From Astragalus membranaceus (lineage: Eukaryota > Streptophyta > Magnoliopsida > Fabales > Fabaceae), in the NCBI GenBank assembly GCA_039519185.1, contig CM076847.1, positions 26,037,251 to 26,101,250 of the forward strand: DNA of 64,000 nt, given 5' to 3'. Below, one piece after another: positions 20,907-32,018 of the stretch; within the stretch, counting starts at the first letter, position 1; every line of letters starts with the position of its first letter. A program made the position numbers and the translations under genes. Under the pieces are notes generated by a model that was not told the DNA's origin, did not search any database, and saw nothing but the letters and a program-made list of their open reading frames with translations.

Positions 20907-21922
20907 CACTACAAGAATTACTTGCATTACTGGCTAGACATTTCTGGCGGAATCAGTCAGCCAGTAAGTTTTCTGGTGGAATTATGCGATTTCTGGCGGA
21001 TTCAGTCTTCCAGTAAGTTTCTGGCGGATTCCATAACATTTCTGTCGAATTTAAACAGCCAGTATATTTACTGGCGGATTGAGTAGGAATTTCTGGCGGA
21101 AATTAATTGAAAAACTAAAATAATTTTATAAATAATTATATCCGCCAGTAATTGCATTTACTGGCGGAAATTTCAGTCCGAAAATACCCTCAAAAGCTGC
21201 GCATTGACTGTCAAAAATGGCCAGTAATGCAGTTCCGCCAGTAACACGCATATTCCGCCAGTAACGTAGTTCAGCCAGTAACAAGAAATTTTCGCCAGTA
21301 ACATATCCGTCAGTAAATGCATTTACTGGCGGAAATTTCAGCCAGTAACATACCCTCAAAAGCTGTGCATTGACCATTAAAAATGGCCAGTAATGACATC
21401 CGCCAGTAACACGCAAAATTCCGCCAGTAAATGCAAACACGATGGCAGTGAGATGTCGCGTCACATCCGTGGGCTGTCAGCTGCCCAATTCCGCCAGTAA
21501 TGCACCTGTTGCGCCACAATTCCGCCAGTAAAATTCGTGACACCCGTTGCGCCTCCTCCTTCTTAATCCGCCAGTAATGCCTTTAATTCCGCCAGTAACT
21601 GCGTCTTCTCCTTCTTGCTTCCATTATAAAATCTGAAGCCTCTCATTTCATTTGTTATTCATTCCACCATTTCTCTCAAATGTGTCTAAATTTTTTTTCA
21701 TTCATTCACACCATTTCTCTCCAAGTTCTAAACGAAAGTTTCCATATTTGTTGAAGGTATGTTTGTAAGAATATATTTCATATTAGGTTGTTTTCGTTAA
21801 TATTTTGTTTTAAAAGCTGAGTTGTTAATATTTCTGATATATCATATTTGTTAGCTTGCTTAAGTTTGGTTGAAGATTTTCTGATATATCATATCCTGTT
21901 TTAGCTTGGTTTCGGGATGATG

Positions 21923-21961
<39 letters not shown>

Positions 21962-22575
21962 CCAACACCAGCAGCAACAACAACAACAGCAACAACAACA
22001 ACACCTCTGGACCCTCCTACTATGATATCTAGTACTTTTACTAGATATTTTAATTTGCATTTGTAATGACTATTTCTATTTATATTTTGTAATGGATATT
22101 TTAATTAGTACTTTATTGCATGAAGTTTATGAAAATTTTATCATTTTGAAAAAAATATTTAGTAATTATTTTATTTTTTGAATTAAATAAATGAATTAAA
22201 AAATTATATTTAAAAAATTTAAATAAAAAACGAATTAAATATCAACAAATTTTAAATATAAAAAACCATTTGAAAAACATTTTTTTTAAATAAATATATA
22301 ATACAGTAATTACTGAAGGATTTACTGGCTGAAATTCGGCCAGTAATGACTGGCGGATTTACTGGCCGAATTTCAGCCAGTAATTACTGGCTGAAATTCC
22401 ACCAGTAAATCCGCCAGTCATTACTGGCTGAAATTCCGCCAGTAACAATTACCTGCGGCCGTTTTTCTGGCTGATTACTGGCGGACTAAATCCGTCAGTA
22501 ATGTGCAATTTCTGGCCGAATTTCAGCATTACTGGGGGATTGAGTTAGCCAGTAATAACTTAAATTCTTGTAGTG
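20907..22575. mobile_element. non-autonomous CACTA (En/Spm) transposon, TSD ACT
   Basis: Terminal inverted repeats CACTACAAGAATTA... and ...TAAATTCTTGTAGTG with the 3-bp duplication ACT (20904-20906, 22576-22578). Both ends are packed with TTACTGGCGGA/TCCGCCAGTAA sub-terminal repeats in both orientations, the usual transposase-binding zone. The middle is AT-rich with a (CAA)n run near 21924-22005. No transposase ORF. It sits in the leader of Ogre A. Confidence 0.92.
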
Positions 22576-22695
22576 ACTGCCAATAAGGACTTTTCTCTAA
22601 GTTACATAGGCATAAAACATCATCATCATTTGCATACATCCTTTGCATAAAACATACATTTTCGACAATTTTCGCATGCATCTTTGCATTTCATC

Positions 22696-24816
22696 ATGGT
22701 TTGCTTGCTGAGGATCATAAGTAATAAGAAATCTTGTCATAGATACGACAGGGAATCCAGAAGAGAAACGGTGTATACTCCAAGGTGCCCAGCTGTAAGC
22801 ACGGTAGATGTGACTAGTCTGAAGAAGTGTGTTGCATTGATGGGACCGATTGAGCAGGGATCTTTTGATAGTGCGTTTGGAAATCTCCGGAAGTTGTTGT
22901 TGCTATAGGTGCAGACTGAGGCTATTGTGGCTCTGAGTAGATTCTATGACTCTGAAATCAGGTGCTTTCTTTTCAAAAAATTTCAAATGGCTCCCACATT
23001 GGAAGAATACCAGCAGATTTTGGGGTTTACTCAGACAGAAGCTGTCCCTTACCGGTATCAAGAAGAGTACTACACAGATGAGAGGTTTGCTGCATTGTTA
23101 CAAGCGAGTGTAAAGGATCTGATGCTCCAAAAGCAGAAGAGAAACAATGTGATAGGTTTCCCGCAGAGCTACCTTGAGGGTTTAATGGAAGCCTATGCCA
23201 GAAATAAAAATTGGGTTGTCTTCAAGCAAGTCCTAGCCTTAACAATCTTCGGGGTTGTTCTTTCCCCGCAGATCGAGAAACATGTGGATGTGACTGTCAT
23301 TTGCATCTTCTTAGCTTTTCAAAATGAGAAGAGCCCTATCAATCCAATTCCTGCAATCCTTGCTGACACCTATTCTGCTCTTACTCATCATTGTGACTTG
23401 AGAAGGAAGAAAATCTCTTGCTCTTCTCACTTGTTGTATGCTTGGCTTCTTATTCATGCTTTCACCAATCCAATACGAGTGGAAAAGTTGATTGACTATG
23501 CTATAACTTGTGAGGTGAAAGCTATAAGTATTCAAGAGTGGATCCAAATTTTAGGGGGCCTAGATGAGCACTCAGTCCGTTGGTATCTTCCATCATGCTG
23601 GGGGGATAGACCTGAGGTAGTCTTCCGTTGCGGTGGTTTTCAGAATGTTCCACTGATGGGCACCAAAGGATGCATCAACTACAACCCGTCTCTGACTCTG
23701 AGGCAATTGGGATATCCGATGAGGAATTCGCCTACTGAAGAGATGTTATTCCCGTTTTACATCTTTGAAGGAGATCCAAAAGATGACAGCTTGCTTAGAA
23801 AGGTCTTGCAAGCATGGGGTACGGTGATTCGTAGGGGAAAAGTAGAGCTTGCTCAGAGGACTAGTGGTATTACCTTCACTCAGTGGCTTGGAAAAAGGAT
23901 CCGGAGTGTTCAATTGCCTTACCAAAAAGCATTGCAAGTTGAGAGGGAAGACGCTAGTGTTCCTGTTGTCGAAGAGTTAGGCGAGGTCAAGTTGGCTCTG
24001 ATGAAGGAAGAGGAAGAGAAGAGATCTTTGCAAGAGGAGATAGAGAAGATGGCTCTGAAGAACAAAAGATTGGAAGAAGAGAGTGCTCTCAAGTCTGCTG
24101 CTATTGAGGAGTTCAGTCAGAAACTAAAAGGGGAAGAGAAGAGTAAGTTAGAAGTTCAAAGGTATCTGCAAGGAGCCAAGGAGGAAATTAAGAGGCGAAG
24201 CTTGAAAGGGAAGAAGGCCATTGAAGAAGCCAATCAGTGGAAAGAATTATGCGATGAGGCAAAAAAGGAAGGGAGAACTGCAAAAACCTTGCTTGCCAAG
24301 TCAAAAAGAGAATCTCGCATGCTACAAGCTGAATGGGAGAGTAAGTTAGATAGTGTTGTGCAAGAGAGAGACTCATTTGAGAACATCCTCAGAGAATGTC
24401 GGCGGGCCCTGAGAGCTGAACAAGAGGATTCTGATGAGTTGAAGAGGAATCTTCGTTACATCAGCGATGCATACCAGCAAGTGAGGGATGAAATTCAGTA
24501 TTGGGAACATCGCTATGTTGAGCTGCTCGGTAGGATTGAAGAGCAGGCAGTCATCATGGACCTGAGGGATGAAGTTCAACACTGAAAGGATAGGTTCTCC
24601 AAGCTATCAGAGTTTGCCAACCAGACTCTTGCGGATGTGCCCAAGAAATTAAGAAAAGCTGAAATTGAGATGCATCCCCTCAATACCCCGCTTGAGGTGT
24701 ACAAATTTGTGGAGTACTGCAGAGCCCTAGTTGAGGAAGCCAAAGAGAAAACCAGAAGTACCTCTACCAACAACAAAAGGAAAATGAGTGGAAATTTCAA
24801 AGCTCTTTGTATTTGA
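22696..24816 (+). pseudogene. Ogre A ORF1 (extra ORF upstream of gag), two in-frame stops
   Basis: The first ATG is at 22696. The frame is open except for TAG at 22906-22908 and TGA at 24583-24585, and ends at TGA 24814-24816. The first half has SRFYDSEIRCFLFKKFQMAP and TLEEYQQILGF, the conserved start of Ogre ORF1 proteins (related to plant mobile-domain/DUF7745-type proteins, from recall). The second half, from about 23985, is a long Glu/Lys-rich coiled coil. Its role in Ogre is unknown; it is not part of gag-pol. Stretch 24817-25198 before gag has no gene. Confidence 0.8.
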
Positions 24817-25198
24817 GCTTCCTTATTGTAATTTTCCATTTTTGTTTTTATTGTACTTTTCCTTTTTCAATCGTTGTATCAGAATATTGTACTTTTGGAT
24901 TCAGAATTTGAAGCATTTTGTTTAAATACAAATGCATGGAATACACCTGTTTCGCTTCCAGATTCCAATTTCATTATGATCCAAAAAAGTAATATAATGA
25001 TAAAAATAATCAAAGATCTACCTGCGTATCTATGACAAGACATAATACACTGCGATTCTCGGCCCAAAACAAATCAAACATGCATTCATTCGCATTGCAT
25101 TCATTTATTCATTCTTGTGTTCATAAGCGTGTTACATCAACAGAAAGTCAGGCAAGCTGATTAGTCATCGCTATTGGACGCCTCTGCAAGCAAGAGAC

Positions 25199-25562
25199 AT
25201 GCAAAACAATCAAGGCGACGCTGATCAGGGCAATCCACAGCCACATCAGAATGACAGGATTCCAGGAGGTCCGAATCCTAATGGTCAGGGTCAGCATGGT
25301 CAGAATCATGGGAATCAAGTCATTCAAGCTGAGATGGAAGTCATAAAGGCTCAAATGGCGGAGGTCATGAGAGTGCTGGGTGCCTTAAGAGATGTTGGCA
25401 CGGCTGAAGCTACTGCTGCTGGGGTAAACAATCCTCCTCCCCCTCCTGGGTCTGGAATCTCTCAAGCCCTTCAAGCTGTGCAATGGCCTCCCTATGGTCT
25501 CCCACTAGGCTATACGCCTCCTGCTGCTGATGCAAACCTTGGAGGAGGTCCTTCAGGAACCG
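25199..25562 (+). pseudogene. gag: Ogre A gag, N-terminal part
   Basis: Starts ATG at 25199 (MQNNQGDADQGN), with a Gln/Asn/Pro-rich N-terminus and then a short helix (VIQAEMEVIKAQMAEVMRVL). The frame is interrupted by the Tekay insertion after AACCG (25558-25562) and resumes in the same frame at 41764. The insertion is therefore the only break at this point. Confidence 0.85.
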
Positions 25563-28030
25563 TGTAACACCCCGGTATTTCTATCTACAAAAAAATACCC
25601 AAGTGCACCATAGTAACACATCAGAGATATATTTCCTGCTTAGACACTGAATATCACTATAAATTTTTCGCTGAATATAACCCAAACAGTCTTATTTACA
25701 ACAAGACAATATGGTTCTCAGACCATACACCATCAGCAATTATAGTATTCAGCATCATACAAGAAAGCGGAAGAAAGATATACCTTAAATACATAATGTC
25801 TTAGTATACAGACAACAGAAGGGAAATAAGCTTAAACATAAAGCTAGGCTATCAGCAACCAGTCCGAGCTCAACCTACTCGTGCCTCTTGGATTTCCGCT
25901 GTCCCTGTGTCTCTGTAAATCAACAACAATTAAACAGTGAGATACAATCTCAGTGAGTTCTACCGAAACCCCTACTAACACTCTCGGTTCAGTTATGAAA
26001 TCCGGTATTAATTCAATACGGCATCGGCTGCGCGAACGCTACCCCGATGGACCGCATAAAACATTTTAACAGATTACCGCTGACGCGAACGAAGAACCCG
26101 GTAACCTGTTAGTCTAGTACGATACCGCTGACGCGAACGAAGAACCCGGTAAACGTACTACAAACAACATAACACCGCTGACGCGAACGCTGCAAGGCGG
26201 TGAACCCCCCTACCAATAGTACCTTCTCCTATTGGCATGGAGCCTAGGTAAAAGGATCATGACTGCCTCCCCCTAGTATGTTAAATAATGGGTCGTCACC
26301 CAACTCGATATACTTTATACGTATATCTACAATACTATGAACCCACGGTCCATCAAATCAAACAATCAATGAAACACTTTAATCCACATTTTATAAAATC
26401 CAAGTTCACACTCGCACTCTAGTTGACCGCTTTTCGACACAATTTTCCATATCAAAAACAGTTTAGTTTTACCTTAAAAATAGAATATTCAGTTAGGCCT
26501 CTGAATAAGCTTTCCAACGCATCTTAGAACACCTCAATCGGGTTCCCGGATCAAAAGTTATCGCGAAAATAAAAACAGTGAATAGTTGCTGAAAATCTGC
26601 AAAGCGTCGCGACGCGAACTGCGACCGTCGCGACGCGAAAAACGACAGAAACATTTTGCGTGACAAAACTGGGCCAGGTCGCGACGCGATGAGAACGGGT
26701 CGCGACGCGACCCTCTGCAGAAAAGTGCAGGTTTTCCGTTTTCTTGCGAAATTCGCTATTCCGCTCAATTCCGATTCTTGTTCCGATTAAAAACAGATTT
26801 AACAACCATAAAAACAGTTTCAATGAAAGTCACGCAATCATTCAAGTCAATCAAAAACTCATTCAAAACGGGTTTTATCAAAACGCGACATATTTCCCAA
26901 TTAACGGTTTTTAAGTCAAAATCTTTCGAAATCAAATCACCGAAAATTCCATTTCAACGCGACACAACTCGAGACTCGCTCCGATCGATTCCTAATCCGA
27001 AACAGACAATATCCAGAAATATTCCAGTCCAGCGAAAGCGATAAAACAGTTAATTAATAATTCGAAACATAAAATCCTAAACGTGAGTAGAACTCACCCT
27101 CGAAGCGTGTGCCGACACCGAGACTTCAAAATCACCGAGACTTCGCCAAATCACCGAGACTTTGCCAAATCACCGAGACTTTCCGCGACACCGCTTTTCT
27201 GACAAAACCACACGAACGTTCCCCGCATAAACTTTCCGTTCCGACGTCGCTCCAATCCGCTTCCAAAACTTTCCGCTCGATCACGAAACCTCTTTTTGAC
27301 CGAAATGCCGAATTCCTTGAAATCTTCCCCGAACACTATTCATCTTCTTCCTCAAGCTCAAAATCACTATTCATCCAAAAACCCCAAATTTGGATTCTCA
27401 AACCCTAACTCTCCCAACCTTCCAATCGAACATCAATCCGCTTTCCACCTTCCTCGGGTTGCCTTCTAATCATCCGTAAACCATCACATCATCATCAAAA
27501 ACCGAAATCCTTCCCCAAACCTTCAATGTTCGAAAATGGCAAAGTGAGAGAAAGTGAGTTGATGATGAAAATCTTGGTACCAAATCGAAGAGGAAGTAAC
27601 GCTGAGCATTTTTCGTGTTGGACGGAAGTCGTTTTGATGAGCGGAATTGCCCCCTTTTTCCTCTTCTTCTTCCTCCCCCTTTCTTTCTCTCTTCTTTTCT
27701 CTCCTTTCCTCTGTAACTCTCTCTCGCTGTTTCCTTTCTTTTCCTTCTTTCTTTCATTTCTTAATTAATTCTCTTCTCCTTTCACACGCACACACTTATA
27801 CATAAATATATATTTATTTAATATTTAAGTTGCAACGCGGTCAAATTACCATATCGATCGAAATCTCCTATTTCGATTCCAAAACTTCCTTGGTCCGTAT
27901 TATCCGGTTAACGATCCGATGACAACCAATAAATAATTTTAGCACTCAGTAAATTTACCAGTCAAGTACTAAATTAATTCAATTGGGTTAACATCCAAAT
28001 AATTCGGTTAATTATTTTGCGGATGTTACA
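25563..28030 (-). repeat. 3' LTR (2468 bp) of the Tekay element
   Basis: On the minus strand it begins TGTAACATCCGC and ends CGGGGTGTTACA. It contains a purine-rich run (27780-27655), four TCGCGACGCG motifs at 26605-26712, predicted intron signals (27097 to 25913) and the hairpin array at 26022-26235. Confidence 0.92.
26022..26235 (-). other. hairpin array with invariant CTGACGCGAACG loop (Tekay LTR)
   Basis: Plus-strand view. Stems: CATCGG/CCGATG (26022-26049), AACAGATTACCG/CGGTAACCTGTT with one mismatch (26068-26110), TAGTACG+TACCG/CGGTA+CGTACTA (26115-26160), CACCGC/GCGGTG (26173-26202). The four loops share CTG(A/C)CGCGAACG (first loop lacks one base). A fifth hairpin, CCAATAG/CTATTGG, is at 26213-26235 with another loop. 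The other LTR repeats the array at 39749-39962. Confidence 0.65.
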
Positions 28031-29063
28031 TTCTCCCCAACTAGAAAGAATTTTGTCCTCAAAATTTCGTCAAGTGTTTCATTCGACTAACCGAGAATCG
28101 ACACTCTCAGAAAGGTCTTAAGTTGCTGGAACACAATCTTGAATTAACGAAATAAGTGTAGAAATCTTCACGAAGTTGGCACATCCATCTCCAAGTATGA
28201 TCCACTACTACCTTGGTACGAACTCTCTGGTTACGAATCAACACGAGAAACTCCTCTTTCGCCTAGTTAGGCTCGGCACCGCGTCCGAAAACACTTCTGA
28301 AGCTTCATTCCTCACTTGCTCCCCAACTTTGATTAATCCAAACCAAAGTACTCCTCGGTAGACGTAAAAACAAACACGATTTCCTCGAAAGGTGTAAACA
28401 CTTTCTCAACAATTCTTCTAATATCCTTAACGGTTCTCGTACACACCGACAATGTGACGAAAAGGTCACTGGTGAAACTTCTTGACTCGCCCCCAAGATT
28501 TCGAGATAATACTTTTCGAAAGAAGATGAAATGAGGATTTACCAGAAACGTTTATCTTAAACATAGAAATAAACCACGGGGACATCAAATAAATTGAACG
28601 TACTGAAAATCACCTCAGTTGTTGTCCAAACAACTATCAAACAGAACTTAGAGCTCCTTTCCGAATTAGTCAATAGCGTTGAGAGCTTCCCCTCAACCTA
28701 AGTAATCCTCCTAGGATTTTCCTCCTAATTATATCCTATTAGCCTCTTGATTCGTTCCCAAAATTAACTTTAGCATGCGGGTTTTCACAAAAACGATTTT
28801 TCAAAACTATTACACCGCACGCCAAGCTTCACTCCGGAAATTTCAGTCACCTACCAGTAGATCCATCAAATAATCCTTTGATGGTTATTCGCAACGTGAA
28901 AACAGTCAGCAGTTACCTCATTTACATATTCGTATTCACGTTTGACTTGTCAAACGGAATCTCATAATACTATCTCATTGTTAACCTTCACAAAGGAGAG
29001 GTTAACAAACTAATACCTCGCCACTAATACATCTGCTTTATATTCTGTACACCCTGGAACAGA
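28031..29063 (-). pseudogene. decayed 3' part of Tekay pol and PPT
   Basis: The minus strand before the 3' LTR reads GAGGACAAAATTC then CTAGTTGGGGAGAA, the usual Tekay PPT. The remaining 1 kb has stops in all frames. A stretch near 28290-28170 faintly recalls the integrase C-terminal chromodomain, but I cannot support that firmly. Confidence 0.5.
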
Positions 29064-29068
29064 ATACA

Positions 29069-30301
29069 TGTGTATATGCCTTGACAGGAATAATCAGGTT
29101 TTGATGATTGACAAAAGAAGGGCAAAAAGGTCAAGACTGCAAAAAGCGGAAAAATGCAATCAAGCGACAGTCAAGAATTATTATATTGTTGTGTGTGTTT
29201 AGGACATTATTGTAAGTGAAAATAAAGCTCTCAAATATAAAATAAATCACACACTCACAAATGTTTTTCATATAAATAATTTTGCATGAAAATAGTTTTA
29301 AATAAATCCCATGCATGCAAATGATTTTTTGAAAAGCATATAATCGATTTATAGTATTTTCTATTGGCCACAAAATCGATTTTCAAGCACTCTCAAAAAG
29401 CCAAAAATCGATTCCTTATATCATATGTTGAAACATAAAATCGATTTTCAAGCTCACTCAAGAATCGATTCCTTTCCTTTTCATTTCACTTAAGAATCGA
29501 TTCCTTCTCTTTTTTATTCTACTTCATAAATCGATTCCTTTCCTTTTCTTTTGTGGCTCACAAATCGATTCTCATGTTTATCAAAGCAAAGAATCGATTC
29601 TCTCATGATTTAAACTAAATGCAAAATCGATTCCTTATCCTAGATCTATTCAAGCATGAAATCGATTATCCATCTTAGGCAATTCAGGCACACAATCGAT
29701 TTCTACAATTCTTTATTTCACTCAACGGTCATATTTTCTATACGCCTATAAATAGCAGCCTCACTCTTCACTTTCATTTCACGACTCATTCTTGCAATCT
29801 GAGATCTATTATTCTTCTATCACTCTCACTACTCTTACACTTGCAACTTTATTTTTGAGAGCTTTATATCTCACATAATTTGATATTGTATTACTGTGCG
29901 TCAACTTGTTTTATCCACACTATTGAGTGTGCCATCAAATCTCTTGGTTCTTGAAAGTTTTTTTTTTTGGGAGGTGATATCCCGGTGTTGTAAGTTCTTG
30001 ATTGTAAAGGTTTCTAGCTGAACCTGTTTTAAAAGCTACTGATTAGTTGAAATCCCTTGGAGCATTCCTCGGGGACTGGACGTAGGCCTGTGGTTTGGCC
30101 GAACCAGTATAAAACTCTTTGTGTCATCTTCTTCCCTTCATCTCCTTTATTTTTCTTGCAAGTTATTTTATTGCCTTATCACAGGTATTTAAATTCAAGC
30201 AACTTATTTGATCAAAATCTTTTAAAAACTTTATTTTTAATCGCAATTTTTTAATTACACAATTCACCCCCCCTCTTGTGTTTGAAGTCACTTGGTCAAC
30301 A
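29069..30301 (+). repeat. 5' LTR (1233 bp) of the Sirevirus
   Basis: TGTG...CAACA. Twelve AATCGATT sites between about 29342 and 29700 precede a TATAAATA box at 29747-29754. A single hairpin GGGA-GGTGATA-TCCC lies near 29970. It ends with the Sirevirus-type GGACTGGACGTAGG, CCGAACCAG and CACTTGGTCAACA blocks. Confidence 0.95.
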
Positions 30302-30303
30302 AG

Positions 30304-30315
30304 TGGTACCAGAGC
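30304..30315 (+). promoter_or_regulatory. primer binding site, tRNA-iMet type
   Basis: TGGTACCAGAGC two bases after the LTR, one base different from the usual TGGTATCAGAGC. Confidence 0.85.
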
Positions 30316-30353
30316 TAGACTCTTGGTCAAGACTAACTGTCTCAAGAGACAAG

Positions 30354-32018
30354 ATGACTTCAAATGACTCCTTAAACAGACCCCCATCTTTCAATGGTGA
30401 AGGGTATGATTATTGGAAAACAAGAATGAAAATTTTCATTGAGGGAGTAGATTGTGATATTTGGGATGCTGTCATAAATGGTCCATTTGTTCCCACTCAT
30501 CTTGTTAATGATGAAATGGTGAACAAACCTAGATCTCTTTGGACCAAAGAGGAAAAAGAAAAGGTTCAATACAATTTGAAAGCTAAGAACATCATCACAA
30601 CTGCTTTAAGCATCGATGAGTTCTATCGCGTATCAAATTGTAAAACCGCCAAGGAAATGTGGGACGCCCTCCAAGTGACCCATGAAGGTACTACCGAGGT
30701 CAAAAGGGCTAGAATGAACACATTAACTCATGAGTATGAACTATTTAAGATGAAACCGGGTGAAACCATCCAAGAACTAAACAAACGTTTCATCCACATA
30801 GTTAACCATCTCAGAGGCCTTGGAAAATCCTTCGAAAATGCGGATTTGACCAATAAAGTGCTACGATGCCTAAATAGAAATTGGCAACCCAAAGTGACGG
30901 CTATCTCGGAATCAAGAGACATATCCTCTATGGACTTAACTACTCTGTTTGGAAAATTGCAGGAACACGAGCTCGAACTGAATCGACTAACTGAAAGCGA
31001 GGAAGGTGAAAAGAAAAAGAAAGGACTTGCTCTAAAAACATGTGCCAAAGAAAGTGACACGGAAGAATACGACAGCAATGATGAAGACATGAGCCTAATG
31101 GTGCGAAGATTCAACAACTTCATGAAGCGCAAGGGAAAATCAAAACAATGGGCTAATCCTCAAGAGAAGAATGAGGAAGGAACCTCCTTCAATCCAACAT
31201 GCTACAAATGTGGTAAGAAAGGGCACATAAAGCCAAACTGCCCTCAAAATAAAAAATATGAGAAACCGGACAGAAAACCCCAAAGGGAATCAAGAGGAAG
31301 AAGGGCATACATCACTTGGGAAGAAAATGACACGGAGTCATCCGATGAATCTGAAGAAGAAGCAAAACTATGTCTCATGGCGGAGCATGAGGAAGATGAG
31401 GTAAGCTCTATTAAAACTGAGTATGATTTAACTTATAATGAACTGCTTAGTATTTGTGAAGAACTAAATAATGAATCAACCAAACTTAGAAAGATTGTTT
31501 CTACCTCTAAGAAAACTATTTCCTCTCTTCACTCTAAAATCGAAATTTTAAACAAGGAAATAGACATTCTTAAAGAAAAACAAATTTTTGTAAGTGAAGT
31601 CTCCTCTTGCAACTCTTATGAAAATAAAAAGGAGAGTACTCTCAAATGTGAAGAGTGCAACGTTTTGGAAAAGAAAATTGATGATTTGCACAACACTCTT
31701 GCAAAATTCACCATGGGAAGAGACAATCTTAATATCATTTTGGGAAATCAAAGGGGAACTTATGATAAAGCCGGTTTGGGCTATCAACCAAAGAATCATG
31801 AAAAATCTTTCAAAAAATTTTTTAGTCCCAACATAGCTTCTAGTAGCCCTTTTACAAAATGTTATTATTGTGGTAGAAAAGGTCATACATCTTCTATTTG
31901 TAATGCTAGAAAGAATATTGCTATGAATGACAAATGGAAATGGATTCCAAAGGGCACTATTCCCAAGACTAACCCAAAAGGACCCAAAACGATTTGGGTA
32001 CCAAAAATTAAAACTTGA
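30354..32018 (+). CDS. gag: Sirevirus gag polyprotein
   Basis: The start is the ATG at 30354 (MTSNDSLNRPPSFNGEGYDY), just after the primer site; the open frame continues upstream into the LTR, but this is the Sirevirus gag start. 554 residues: N-terminal DUF4219/UBN2-type gag core (YDYWKTRMKIFIEGVD, SLWTKEEKEK, YELFKMKPGETI), a charged middle, and two CX2CX4HX4C knuckles (CYKCGKKGHIKPNC near 31200, CYYCGRKGHTSSIC near 31860) separated by a coiled coil. It would form the particle and bind RNA. It ends at TGA 32016-32018, overlapping pol in the +1 frame. Confidence 0.9.
   Translation: MTSNDSLNRPPSFNGEGYDYWKTRMKIFIEGVDCDIWDAVINGPFVPTHLVNDEMVNKPRSLWTKEEKEKVQYNLKAKNIITTALSIDEFYRVSNCKTAKEMWDALQVTHEGTTEVKRARMNTLTHEYELFKMKPGETIQELNKRFIHIVNHLRGLGKSFENADLTNKVLRCLNRNWQPKVTAISESRDISSMDLTTLFGKLQEHELELNRLTESEEGEKKKKGLALKTCAKESDTEEYDSNDEDMSLMVRRFNNFMKRKGKSKQWANPQEKNEEGTSFNPTCYKCGKKGHIKPNCPQNKKYEKPDRKPQRESRGRRAYITWEENDTESSDESEEEAKLCLMAEHEEDEVSSIKTEYDLTYNELLSICEELNNESTKLRKIVSTSKKTISSLHSKIEILNKEIDILKEKQIFVSEVSSCNSYENKKESTLKCEECNVLEKKIDDLHNTLAKFTMGRDNLNIILGNQRGTYDKAGLGYQPKNHEKSFKKFFSPNIASSSPFTKCYYCGRKGHTSSICNARKNIAMNDKWKWIPKGTIPKTNPKGPKTIWVPKIKT

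Noticed and set aside
21860..22060. Poly-Cys ORF
   Set aside because: Reverse translation of a (CAA)n microsatellite inside the CACTA element.
28170..28290. Tekay chromodomain remnant
   Set aside because: Similarity is faint and needs several frame changes; not enough to call a domain.
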